Shown: piece by piece, positions 25,756-34,550 of the stretch
Layout: each line of letters starts with the position of its first letter
Position numbering within the stretch: the first letter of the stretch is position 1
Source: Corynebacterium suranareeae
GTDB lineage: Bacteria > Actinomycetota > Actinomycetes > Mycobacteriales > Mycobacteriaceae
Assembly (NCBI RefSeq): GCF_002355155.1
Contig: NZ_AP017369.1
Coordinates: forward strand, 434,001-498,000
Reading direction: 5' to 3'
Length of the DNA: 64,000 nt
Notes under the pieces: model-generated
Databases searched by the model: none
What the model was told of the DNA's origin: nothing
The model's input: only the letters and a program-made list of their open reading frames with translations
Position numbers and translations under genes: made by a program

Positions 25756-26282
25756 AAACGGGCCCAAGGAGGGTGGAATCGATCAAAAATTTGCATTTCA
25801 CCGGCCTCGAAATGCAAATCCCCATCACAAAACTGAACTTTCCGCCGATTTGTGGTGTATTTTAGAATATTTATTCCATTGTCCACCGACCCCTTGCCTG
25901 AAGTATGCGGTGCGGTCAGAGAAACCAGAAAATCGCTCGAAAATATTGCACAAACCACGAAAACTAGTGAATTTAGCCTAGTGTGTGCAGGAGCCCCTAT
26001 TAATACTGTGTACCGTGTTAGTGAAACGCATCATGTAATACTGTCGTGTACAACGGTTACGTGAAGTGAAGTTCTTCCCCCGTGAAGAGCACCGGATTCG
26101 GTGAAAGCAACTCACTTATGGTTATGCTTTCCAAGAGTGAACGTTTACTTGTTCGAAAATATTCGACATAGTGGGCAGTGCACGCATAAGAAGACATAAG
26201 AAAACGCAATAGAAAACAGTGGCTTTTGGGTGTTTGTGAAAATTCCCTGGGCCAAGGCAGTTAACGAGAGGGATGCATTCCC

Positions 26283-29279
26283 GTGGCAGATACCGCAGGC
26301 ACAGCAGGATCGAAGAAGTACTTGGTGATCGTCGAGTCGGCGACCAAGGCTAAAAAGATTCAGCCTTACCTTGGCAATGATTACATTGTTGAGGCTTCCG
26401 TTGGTCATATTCGTGACTTGCCTCGTGGTGCTGCCGATATTCCTGCGAAGTACAAGAAGGAGCCTTGGGCTCGTCTTGGTGTGGATACCGATAGTGGTTT
26501 TGCTCCGCTGTATGTTGTGAGCCCGGATAAAAAGAAGAAGGTTGCGGACCTTAAGGCGAAGCTCAAACAGGTTGATGAGTTGTTGCTGGCAACAGACCCC
26601 GACCGTGAGGGTGAGGCCATTGCGTGGCATTTGCTTGAGGTGTTGAAGCCGAAGGTGCCGGTGCGTCGCATGGTGTTCAATGAGATCACGAAACCTGCGA
26701 TTTTGGCTGCGGCGGAGAATACTCGTGAGCTGGATGAAAATCTGGTGGATGCGCAGGAAACTCGTCGTATTTTGGACCGTTTGTATGGTTATGAAGTCTC
26801 ACCGGTGCTGTGGAAGAAGGTTATGCCGAGGTTGTCGGCTGGCCGTGTGCAGTCGGTGGCTACTCGTGTGATCGTTGAGCGTGAGCGCGAGCGTATGGCG
26901 TTTATTTCGGCGGATTATTGGGATTTGTCGGCGGAATTCAGCACCGATTCTGCAACCGACGCAGACACTGACAATCCAACTGCGTTTACTGCGCGTTTGT
27001 CCACGATTGATGGCAACCGGGTTGCTCAGGGCCGCGATTTTAATGATCGGGGTGAGTTGACGTCGGAGGCGGTGGTCGTCGATAAGCAGCGTGCTGAGGC
27101 GTTAGCCGAGGCGTTGGAAGGCCAGGAAATGGCCGTGGTTGGCGTGGAGGAAAAGCCTTATACGCGCCGCCCTTATGCACCGTTTATGACCTCTACGTTG
27201 CAGCAGGAGTCGGGCCGCAAGCTGCATTTCACGTCTGAGCGCACGATGCGTATTGCGCAGCGCCTGTATGAAAATGGTCATATTACCTATATGCGTACGG
27301 ATTCGACGTCGTTGTCGGCGCAGGGTTTGAAGGCTGCGCGTGATCAGGCGCTGGAGCTTTATGGTTCTGAGTATGTTTCACCGAGCCCGCGTACCTATGA
27401 CCGCAAGGTGAAGAACTCGCAGGAGGCTCACGAGGCTATTCGTCCTGCTGGTGAGACTTTTGCGACCCCGGGCCAGTTGCATGGGCAGTTGGATGCGGAA
27501 GAATTTAAACTCTATGAGTTGATTTGGCAGCGCACCGTAGCGTCGCAAATGGCTGATGCCAAGGGCACGTCGATGAAGGTCACCATTGGTGGCACGGCGA
27601 AAACTGGTGAGAAAACCGAGTTCAATGCCACTGGCCGAACCATTACCTTTCCTGGTTTCTTGCGTGCGTATGTAGAAACTACGCGCACTGCTGATGGCCG
27701 TGATGTGGCGGACAATGCTGAAAAGCGCCTGCCGTTGCTGTCCGAGGGTGATTTGCTCAAGGTTTTGGGCATTGAGGCTGATGGGCACAACACCAACCCG
27801 CCTGCGCGTTACACCGAGGCGTCTTTGGTGAAGAAGATGGAAGACCTAGGAATTGGTCGCCCGTCTACCTATGCGTCGATTATTAAAACCATTCAAGATC
27901 GCGGTTATGTATATTCGCGTGGCAATGCGTTGGTGCCATCGTGGGTTGCGTTCGCTGTGGTCGGATTGCTGGAGGCAAACTTCACCTCCTTGGTGGACTA
28001 TGATTTCACCTCTTCGATGGAAGATGAGCTGGATAATATTGCAGCCGGGCGCGAAGGTCGCACGGAATGGCTCAACGGTTTTTACTTCGGCGATGCCGAA
28101 GCGGATGATTCCATGGCGGAGTCCGTCGCGCGCCAGGGTGGTCTAAAGGCGCTTGTCGACGCCAACCTCGAGCACATCGACGCCCGCTCTGTAAACTCCC
28201 TCAAGCTTTTCGACGACGCCGAAGGCCGCGCCGTCAACGTACGAGTCGGACGTTACGGCCCGTACATCGAGCGCATTGTTGGCAAAACGGAAGAAGGTGA
28301 GCCAGAGTTCCAGCGCGCCAACCTGCCTGAAGAAACCACCCCTGATGAGCTCACACTTGAGGTTGCAGAGAAACTCTTTGCCACTCCTCAAGGAGGCCGC
28401 GAACTTGGTATTAACCCGAATAACGGTCGCATGGTGGTTGCTAAGGAAGGCCGCTTTGGCCCATACGTGATCGAGCAGGTCACCGAGTCTGAACGCGCTG
28501 GTGCGGAAGCCCAAGCTGAAGAAGTTGTGGCTGCTGAACGCAAAGCCGAAGATGAGCAACGTGCTGCCGATGGCATGCGCCCTAAAAACTGGGAAACCAA
28601 AACCGCTGCCAACCAAAAAGAAAAGCGCATCAACCAGCTTGTCGAGGAAAACCTCAAACCCGCAACCGCGTCACTGTTCAGTGGCATGGAACCTGCAACA
28701 GTGACCCTGGAGGAAGCGCTCAAGCTGCTGTCCTTGCCACGCGAAGTTGGTGTTGATCCTTCCGATAATGAGGTAATCACCGCGCAAAACGGTCGCTATG
28801 GTCCCTACCTGAAGAAGGGTAGCGACTCTCGTTCGCTTTCTAGCGAAGCGCAGATCTTCACCATCACCTTGGATGAGGCCCGCCGCATCTACGCTGAGCC
28901 AAAGCGACGTGGCCGTGCCGCAGCGCAGCCACCACTCAAGCAGTTGGGTGACAACGATGTCTCCGGCAAGCCGATGACAGTTAAAGACGGCCGCTTTGGC
29001 CCCTATGTCACCGACGGCACCACCAACGCATCCCTGCGTAAGGGCGACGTTCCGGAGTCCTTGACTGATGCTCGTGCCAACGAGTTGCTTTCTGAGCGGC
29101 GCGCTAAGGAAGCAGCAGATGGTGGAGCGCCGGCCAAGAAGACGGCGAAGAAGGCCGCTAAGAAAACTGCTGCCAAGAAAACTGCGGCGAAGAAGACTGC
29201 AGCGAAGAAGACGACTAAGAAGGCTCCGCCGAAAACCACTAAAAACGTGGTGAAGGCTGGGACACGCAAAAAGTCCTAG
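26283..29279 (+). CDS. topA: DNA topoisomerase I
   Basis: A 998-residue type IA topoisomerase that relaxes negative supercoils. The Toprim domain carries DPDREGE (Asp105, Asp107), and the catalytic Tyr336 is in TYMRTDS. The C-terminal part has several GRYGPY/GRFGPY repeats (actinobacterial TopA C-terminal domains, no zinc fingers), at about 660, 730, 840 and 900. The end is a Lys/Ala tail (KKTAAKKTAAKK) that binds DNA. GTG 26283 is preceded by GAGAGGG. It lies after cspA as in mycobacteria. Confidence 0.96.
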   Translation: MADTAGTAGSKKYLVIVESATKAKKIQPYLGNDYIVEASVGHIRDLPRGAADIPAKYKKEPWARLGVDTDSGFAPLYVVSPDKKKKVADLKAKLKQVDELLLATDPDREGEAIAWHLLEVLKPKVPVRRMVFNEITKPAILAAAENTRELDENLVDAQETRRILDRLYGYEVSPVLWKKVMPRLSAGRVQSVATRVIVERERERMAFISADYWDLSAEFSTDSATDADTDNPTAFTARLSTIDGNRVAQGRDFNDRGELTSEAVVVDKQRAEALAEALEGQEMAVVGVEEKPYTRRPYAPFMTSTLQQESGRKLHFTSERTMRIAQRLYENGHITYMRTDSTSLSAQGLKAARDQALELYGSEYVSPSPRTYDRKVKNSQEAHEAIRPAGETFATPGQLHGQLDAEEFKLYELIWQRTVASQMADAKGTSMKVTIGGTAKTGEKTEFNATGRTITFPGFLRAYVETTRTADGRDVADNAEKRLPLLSEGDLLKVLGIEADGHNTNPPARYTEASLVKKMEDLGIGRPSTYASIIKTIQDRGYVYSRGNALVPSWVAFAVVGLLEANFTSLVDYDFTSSMEDELDNIAAGREGRTEWLNGFYFGDAEADDSMAESVARQGGLKALVDANLEHIDARSVNSLKLFDDAEGRAVNVRVGRYGPYIERIVGKTEEGEPEFQRANLPEETTPDELTLEVAEKLFATPQGGRELGINPNNGRMVVAKEGRFGPYVIEQVTESERAGAEAQAEEVVAAERKAEDEQRAADGMRPKNWETKTAANQKEKRINQLVEENLKPATASLFSGMEPATVTLEEALKLLSLPREVGVDPSDNEVITAQNGRYGPYLKKGSDSRSLSSEAQIFTITLDEARRIYAEPKRRGRAAAQPPLKQLGDNDVSGKPMTVKDGRFGPYVTDGTTNASLRKGDVPESLTDARANELLSERRAKEAADGGAPAKKTAKKAAKKTAAKKTAAKKTAAKKTTKKAPPKTTKNVVKAGTRKKS

Positions 29280-29940
29280 TTTGCGGCGTTTGCGGCGTTT
29301 GTGGCTCAGCAGGTCTTAGGGGGATTGGGCCCTGCTGAGCAGGTTTGTGGTTTTGCCTGCGGTTTTTGCTTGTCGACGCCGAAGTGCATTGTGGTTTTGG
29401 CGATTTCTGACCGGGAAGATTCTCAATATTGAATGTTCTATTAAAAAGGGGGTAGTTTGTTACCCCTTAGCAATATTGAGTGACAGACTTTTTACAGCAA
29501 AAGCAGGATTTTGGCAGAAATGTGCAAACCTCTATGGGGTGTCTTTAAGTTTCTGCTGTTCTGGGTGAATATATTCAGGCGATTGTAACGAGTCTGCAAT
29601 CTTTTGATTAAAATTTTCCATCTAAAAACTAAGCAATACTGAGTGTTGCATAAGTTCTACATATAGCCAATGTGTGGATAGTTATCATATTTAATAACAA
29701 TGAATTTCCGCAGTTTAAGCCTCTTATTATCTGCTGCAGATTTGATGGTCATTCGCCTATAGTTAGCCCGGAGTGTGACGTGGGCTTCTTTTAAGTCGAG
29801 CTATTCCAAGTGCAAAATTTTCTGGATTTTTAATGGAAAAACACTTGGGTGAGGTTGAAAAGATAGCAGTGTCAGCTCAATGAATAGACATCCTTAAAAA
29901 GCCCGGCAACGGGAGATGCTGTTTCTGAGAAAGGGACATA
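29280..29940. other. 660-bp intergenic region upstream of the adhesin
   Basis: No gene is supported. It is AT-rich from 29400 on and includes a GGGGGTAG/TTACCCCT inverted pair at 29448-29468 and repeats of the word AATATTGA(G/A)TG (29424, 29470). This long leader suggests complex control of the surface protein gene. Confidence 0.5.
29304..29340 (+). terminator. Hairpin after topA
   Basis: GCTCAGCAGG and CCTGCTGAGC form a perfect 10-bp stem with a 17-base loop. There is no strong T-run directly after it. Confidence 0.6.
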
Positions 29941-32900
29941 ATGAGCAGGCTAAATATTTTTGACAATTCTCGGAGGGGGGTGGCTCTCTGGATTCCAATT
30001 ACTGTGATGCTGGCAGTGATGGGTCTGATACTGGCGCTGTTGCCGGTCACGGCAACAGCTGCGCGTGCAGATGAAGGCTCAGCTGCAGTTGAAACAGTTG
30101 TGGAAACGACTCCGGTCTCCGATGGCACAGTTTCGTTGGACGTCTCGTTGGCTGACGAACCATTCGTTTACTACGCAGATGAAGACTCAGAGGACATTAC
30201 CTCCAATGATGTAGCCGATGAAGCTAACGAAACCCCAGTAGAAGACACCGAGGAAACTCCTACTGAGGGCCCTTCCGTTGATCCTTCAATTACTGAAGTA
30301 GAAGAAGGTGCTGAAGAGGCGGGCGAACCAAGCCTGCTAGATCAGGTTCTTAGCGTCTTCAACATTGGACCAATGGCGGCGCCAAATGAATTCGATGTCA
30401 CCGTTGAGGGCATTGTAATTCCAGGCGGCCAAGTAGGCGACAATATCTACGTGGGTGACCGCGTAAATGTTTACGGTACCTGGGGCGCGCAACCAGGCAT
30501 TGATGTTAACACCGGTGACACCTTTGTCATTGAAATTCCAGATTCCTTGCAGATTATTCCTCTGGCTTTCCCCTTAGTTGATTCTGCGGGACATACTTGG
30601 GGTACCTGTACTCCAGTTGGAAACCAGTACAACTGTGTCATTACTGATAAGCCAGCGGGTCAATTCGGCGGATCCGGTGAGTGGCAAGGCTCTGCCACTG
30701 CTATTCGTGAAGATGCCAGCTTGGGTATTCAGGCTCGTGGTGGAGATATCAACCTGAGTAAGACTGGCGAGATGAACCTGGACGGCCCAGAGACTGTTGG
30801 TCTGGGTATCCTTTGGACTGTTGGTTACTCTAATACTCAGCTATCCACCTTGACTGATGACATTGTTTTGACTGATACATACAGCCCCAACATGGCTTTT
30901 TGTGCAGATCCAGCAGTAACTAACGTGGCTTCCTTCCCTTACACTGGTGCAACTGTTACCGATCTGGGTAACAACACCATGGAAGTTCGTATCCCACGCC
31001 CAGCAAATGGATTCAACCGAGGCGACGCCGTTTCGATTCAGTTCACCCTATGTACTGCATCTGGTGGTATGGACGCAGTTGGTGAAGAGTATGTAAATAC
31101 TATCGCTGATGACGTTATGCCAAATTCTTCTGGGCTTGAAGTCGATGCCATCGTTTATCAGGATATGCAAACCTCCGGTACCGCAACTGGTGTTCCTTTC
31201 GGTTCCTTCAACCTGCAAAAGATCATCGATCCAGTAGTTCCAGGCACCGATAACATCGACTTCGTTATTCAGGTCGAAGAATTTGCACCAGGAAACTTCC
31301 CAGATGGACCAGTTGAAGCTACCTACAACGTCACCGTCAACTCTGACGGCACCGTGGTATCTGGTCAGAACGCTCGACCAGCAGGCTGGACCATCCGCTT
31401 GACCGAGCTTCGTGATCAGAATCCAAGCATTCCAGATTACATCTGGGGCGATGCAACCTTCACCGGTGTTGATTCCTCTGGTATCGATGCGAACGGTAAC
31501 CCATGGGGTGCCTTTGCAACCAACCTGCAAACCAACGTTGCTATTCAGCTGACCAACAAGGCAGAGAGCCCAACTCCGGAAATCGGGACCACTGCTCAGG
31601 TCACCGGTAGCCAGGACAATGTTCTGCCACTAACTGGCGGTGAGGTTGTTGATACCGTTGCATATAAGAACCTTCTGCCAAACACGGAATACGTGCTAGA
31701 CGGTGAAATCGTTGACAGCACCGGAAACCTCACCGGCATTGTTGACAGCACCACGTTTACCACTCCAGCAGCGGCACCGGGGCAATCGTATGTTGACGGA
31801 ACCGTTGATGTCACCTTCACCATCACTGGTGCACAGGCCGAACAATACGCTGGTCAAAACCTGGTTGTATACGAAACGCTGTACCTCGCAACTGACCTCA
31901 ACACTGTGGTAGCTGAGCACAAGGACGTCAATGACGCAGGCCAGACCTTCACCGTGGACCGTACTCCAGAAATCGGTACCAAGGCTGTTGTTACTGGACA
32001 CCCAGATAACATTCTTCCGCTGACCGGCGGTGAGGTTGTTGATACTGTTTCCTACACCGATCTGCGTCCAAACACTGAGTATGTTCTCAACGGTGAGATC
32101 ATGCACGTTGACGCTGCAGGTGCTGTTACTGCAACCGGTATCGAGGGCACCGCTACTTTCACCACCCCTGCTGCTGCAGCAGGTGAGAGCTACGTTTCCG
32201 GTACTGCTGAAGTAGCCTTCACCATTTCTGGTGCACAGGCAGAGCAGTACGTTGGTGAGAAGCTCGTAGTGTTTGAGGATCTGTTCCTTGCCGGCACCAA
32301 GATCGCCGAGCACCGCGATGCAACTGATGAAGATCAGACTTTCTGGGTCGAGCGCACTCCAGAAATCGGCACCAAGGCTCTTGTTACCGGACACGCTGAC
32401 AATATTCTTCCGCTGACCGGTGGAGAAGTTGTTGATACTGTTTCCTACACCGATCTGCGTCCAAGCACTGAGTATGTTCTCAACGGTGAGATCATGCATG
32501 TTGACGCTGCAGGTGCTGTTACTGCAACCGGTATCGAGGGCACCGCTACTTTCACCACCCCTGCTGCTGCAGCAGGTGAGAGCTACGTTTCCGGTACTGC
32601 TGAAGTAGCCTTCACCATTTCTGGTGCACAGGCAGAGCAGTACGTTGGTGAGAAGCTCGTAGTGTTTGAGGATCTGTTCCTTGCCGGCACCAAGATCGCC
32701 GAGCACCGCGATGCAGCTGATGTAGATCAGACCTTCTGGGTTGAGCGTGTACCAGAAATTGGTACCAAGGTTCTTGTCACTGGTAACCCAGACAAGGTCC
32801 TGGCACTAACCGGCGGTACCGTCGTTGATACTGTCTCCTACACTGACCTGCGTCCAAACACTGAGTACACCGTTACTGGCGAACTCATGCACGTTGACGC

Positions 32901-33795
32901 TGCAGGCGTTGTTACTGCAACCGGCATCACCGGAGAGACCACCTTCACTACCCCTGTTGCGGCAGCTGGTGAAAACTACGTCTCTGGCACCGTTGAAGTA
33001 ACCTTCACCATCTCTGGCGCACAGGCCGAAGCATACGCAGGTGAAAAGCTTGTAGTCTTCGAAGATCTTTTCCGCCTCGGCGTGAAGGTTGCGGATCACC
33101 GCAACCCGAACGATGAGGATCAGACCTTCGAAGTACAGCCTCCAACCACCGTTGTCTTCATCAAGGAAGTTACTGGACCAAAGGGTGGCGAGATCACCGC
33201 TGATTCAGAAGCTGAATTCCAGATCCGCGCTGAGTGGGTAGACCAAATGGGAGTAACCCAGACACGTACCTTCACCATCAAGCCAGGTGTCCCATTCACC
33301 CTTGAGAACATGCCTCTGAACACCGAAATCAAGCTCACCGAAATTGGTGCACAAACCGGTGTTGGCAACATCAAGTGGGGCGACATCATCTGGTCCGGAA
33401 CCGGTGTTACTGATGAGAACGGCAGCTCCGCTGGCGGAACCCTGATCATCACCGACCCAGACGCAGATAACGTGGTCAACTTGGAGAACAAGACCTCCTC
33501 AACCGGCCTGATCATTATTCCAATCCCAATTCCTGGAATTGATTTTGGTGGCTCTTCTGATCAGCCAACCCCTGATGAGGTAGTTGCGGGGCAAACCCCA
33601 ACTCCTGATGCTCCAGAAGAGCAGGTAGCGGGCCTAACTCCAGAAAAGCCAGCTCCGTCCAAGCCTGCAGAGCAGGTTCAAAGTAAGGGTCTTGCAAGCA
33701 CCGGTGCTAACGTAGCGTGGCTTGCAGGTGGAGCAGTTCTACTTCTCCTAATCGGCGCAGGTCTCGTTCTTCGCGGCCGTAAGAATCAGTCCTAA
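29941..33795 (+). CDS. VaFE-repeat surface adhesin with LASTG sorting signal
   Basis: A 1284-residue cell-wall-anchored adhesin. It has a signal peptide (residues 1-43, cut after ARA), an acidic Glu/Thr linker, adhesin-type Ig-like domains (about 130-410), then four tandem domains starting at residues 546, 676, 807 and 938, each with an EIGT start and a LVVFEDL/LVVYETL (VaFE) motif. Such domains form Thr-Gln ester bonds. A DUF5979-like domain (1067-1185), a Pro/Glu-rich wall-spanning segment and LASTG (1251-1255) with a hydrophobic helix and Arg/Lys tail follow. LAxTG is a corynebacterial sortase signal. No sortase or pilin partner is nearby. Domains 2 and 3 are almost identical in DNA. Confidence 0.9.
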   Translation: MSRLNIFDNSRRGVALWIPITVMLAVMGLILALLPVTATAARADEGSAAVETVVETTPVSDGTVSLDVSLADEPFVYYADEDSEDITSNDVADEANETPVEDTEETPTEGPSVDPSITEVEEGAEEAGEPSLLDQVLSVFNIGPMAAPNEFDVTVEGIVIPGGQVGDNIYVGDRVNVYGTWGAQPGIDVNTGDTFVIEIPDSLQIIPLAFPLVDSAGHTWGTCTPVGNQYNCVITDKPAGQFGGSGEWQGSATAIREDASLGIQARGGDINLSKTGEMNLDGPETVGLGILWTVGYSNTQLSTLTDDIVLTDTYSPNMAFCADPAVTNVASFPYTGATVTDLGNNTMEVRIPRPANGFNRGDAVSIQFTLCTASGGMDAVGEEYVNTIADDVMPNSSGLEVDAIVYQDMQTSGTATGVPFGSFNLQKIIDPVVPGTDNIDFVIQVEEFAPGNFPDGPVEATYNVTVNSDGTVVSGQNARPAGWTIRLTELRDQNPSIPDYIWGDATFTGVDSSGIDANGNPWGAFATNLQTNVAIQLTNKAESPTPEIGTTAQVTGSQDNVLPLTGGEVVDTVAYKNLLPNTEYVLDGEIVDSTGNLTGIVDSTTFTTPAAAPGQSYVDGTVDVTFTITGAQAEQYAGQNLVVYETLYLATDLNTVVAEHKDVNDAGQTFTVDRTPEIGTKAVVTGHPDNILPLTGGEVVDTVSYTDLRPNTEYVLNGEIMHVDAAGAVTATGIEGTATFTTPAAAAGESYVSGTAEVAFTISGAQAEQYVGEKLVVFEDLFLAGTKIAEHRDATDEDQTFWVERTPEIGTKALVTGHADNILPLTGGEVVDTVSYTDLRPSTEYVLNGEIMHVDAAGAVTATGIEGTATFTTPAAAAGESYVSGTAEVAFTISGAQAEQYVGEKLVVFEDLFLAGTKIAEHRDAADVDQTFWVERVPEIGTKVLVTGNPDKVLALTGGTVVDTVSYTDLRPNTEYTVTGELMHVDAAGVVTATGITGETTFTTPVAAAGENYVSGTVEVTFTISGAQAEAYAGEKLVVFEDLFRLGVKVADHRNPNDEDQTFEVQPPTTVVFIKEVTGPKGGEITADSEAEFQIRAEWVDQMGVTQTRTFTIKPGVPFTLENMPLNTEIKLTEIGAQTGVGNIKWGDIIWSGTGVTDENGSSAGGTLIITDPDADNVVNLENKTSSTGLIIIPIPIPGIDFGGSSDQPTPDEVVAGQTPTPDAPEEQVAGLTPEKPAPSKPAEQVQSKGLASTGANVAWLAGGAVLLLLIGAGLVLRGRKNQS
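31576..33139 (+). repeat. Four tandem VaFE-domain repeats (390-393 bp period)
   Basis: Units start at 31576, 31966, 32359 and 32752. Units 2 and 3 share long runs of identical DNA (for example from the GAGATCATGCA at 32095 and 32488 onward for more than 200 bases), while units 1 and 4 have diverged. This indicates recent duplication or gene conversion. Confidence 0.9.
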
Positions 33796-33818
33796 CTAAT
33801 AAGAAAGGAAGGTATGAC

Positions 33819-33974
33819 ATGATTTTTCTACCAATCCCCATCGTCGTAGAAGATCTCGATTTCATCGGATCAGCTGCTGTTGACGGACTCATTAGTTTGG
33901 CAGTGTTGCTTTACGACGCACTGAGCGGAACCGGCATCACCGATGTGTTGTCTTCAGTTTCGGCAGAAGGTTAA
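33819..33974 (+). CDS. 51-residue acidic hydrophobic peptide, small-porin-like
   Basis: A short gene starting MIFLPIPIVVEDLDFIG and ending VSSAEG-like (SVSAEG), with GGAAGG six bases before the ATG. It begins 24 bases after the adhesin stop codon and is followed by a strong hairpin, so it is part of the adhesin transcript. It has seven acidic and no basic residues, no signal peptide and a hydrophobic middle. Size, acidity and lack of a signal resemble the mycomembrane porin peptides PorA (45 residues) and PorH (57 residues) of C. glutamicum. That comparison is an inference; there is no clear sequence match. Confidence 0.65.
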   Translation: MIFLPIPIVVEDLDFIGSAAVDGLISLAVLLYDALSGTGITDVLSSVSAEG

Positions 33975-34004
33975 ACACTTAAGCTTTAGCTAGTGCTGCA
34001 ACCT

Positions 34005-34042
34005 AGGCGTTTTCTCTTGATACATATCAGGAGGGAACGCCT
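34005..34042 (+). terminator. Terminator after the small peptide gene
   Basis: AGGCGTT and AACGCCT form the outer stem; CTCTTGATA and TATCAGGAG the inner one. It is followed by TTTCTGTATTTT. Confidence 0.75.
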
Positions 34043-34493
34043 TTCTGTATTTTCTCGTGTAACTATGGATGGCTGAAACGGCATCTTCATTTGATCTCAG
34101 GCCTTCAATGCTGTGGTTGGGGAGTCCCCGTGAACCGTCGCATTTGACCAAATACATAGGTGGATCCGAGGGAGCTCGGTCGCCAGATGAAGTGTGCAGA
34201 CCTGGATAACGTCGCATTTGACCAAAACTTTTGCTTGCACATTCCCCCTGGTTGCCAGGTGAAGTGAGGTGGAGAAACCGATAAAAGGCCCCAGAAAAGT
34301 ACCGTCGCTAAAAACGGATTAAAAGTCTAGCCCCTTAATCTAACCCCTTAAACAGTCAATAGGAGACGGTGTCCGGGAAAACTGAGTATCCTCCATGTCG
34401 GGGAGCTAGACGCACTCTCCGTGAACTACGTGCATGGCATTGGGGAGAGCGATTCTAAGGGGCGGTCGAACCCATGAAAACGCTCACAACACA

Positions 34494-34528
34494 AAATCCC
34501 CGAGCGCATTCGAGGAGCTCGGGGATTT
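34494..34528 (-). terminator. Terminator after cyaB
   Basis: AAATCCCCGAGC and GCTCGGGGATTT form a perfect 12-bp stem with an 11-base loop. On the minus strand it is followed by TTTTGT. It may also stop rightward transcripts. Confidence 0.85.
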
Positions 34529-34550
34529 ATGAAAGCTTAAAGGGGCAGGT

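Larger units (their letters stand above)
25281..26282. other. 1-kb intergenic region between cspA and topA
   Basis: No supported gene. Contents in order: the cspA terminator, a 196-bp inverted-repeat element (25362-25557), a copy of the dispersed repeat (25605-25755), and an AT-rich stretch 25800-26280 that must hold the topA promoter. TACAACGGTTACGTGAAG and the sequence around 26140-26170 show no recognisable operator. Confidence 0.55.
33975..34550. other. Intergenic region between the adhesin operon and cyaB
   Basis: No supported gene. It holds the adhesin-operon terminator, a direct repeat of the 16-mer GTCGCATTTGACCAAA (34137-34152 and 34211-34226, 74 bp apart), and the cyaB terminator at 34494-34528. 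The stretch 34250-34480 has some self-complementary words (ACTCTCCGTG, GGGGAGAG) but no RNA family I recognise. Confidence 0.5.

Noticed and set aside
29068..29253. Arg-rich frame inside the end of topA
   Set aside because: It is the out-of-frame reading of the Lys/Ala tail repeats of TopA.
31696..32706. Long open frame (336 codons) on the minus strand inside the adhesin
   Set aside because: It mirrors the repeated plus-strand domains, has repeated Cys/Ser-rich composition and no ribosome site; it is an antisense shadow.
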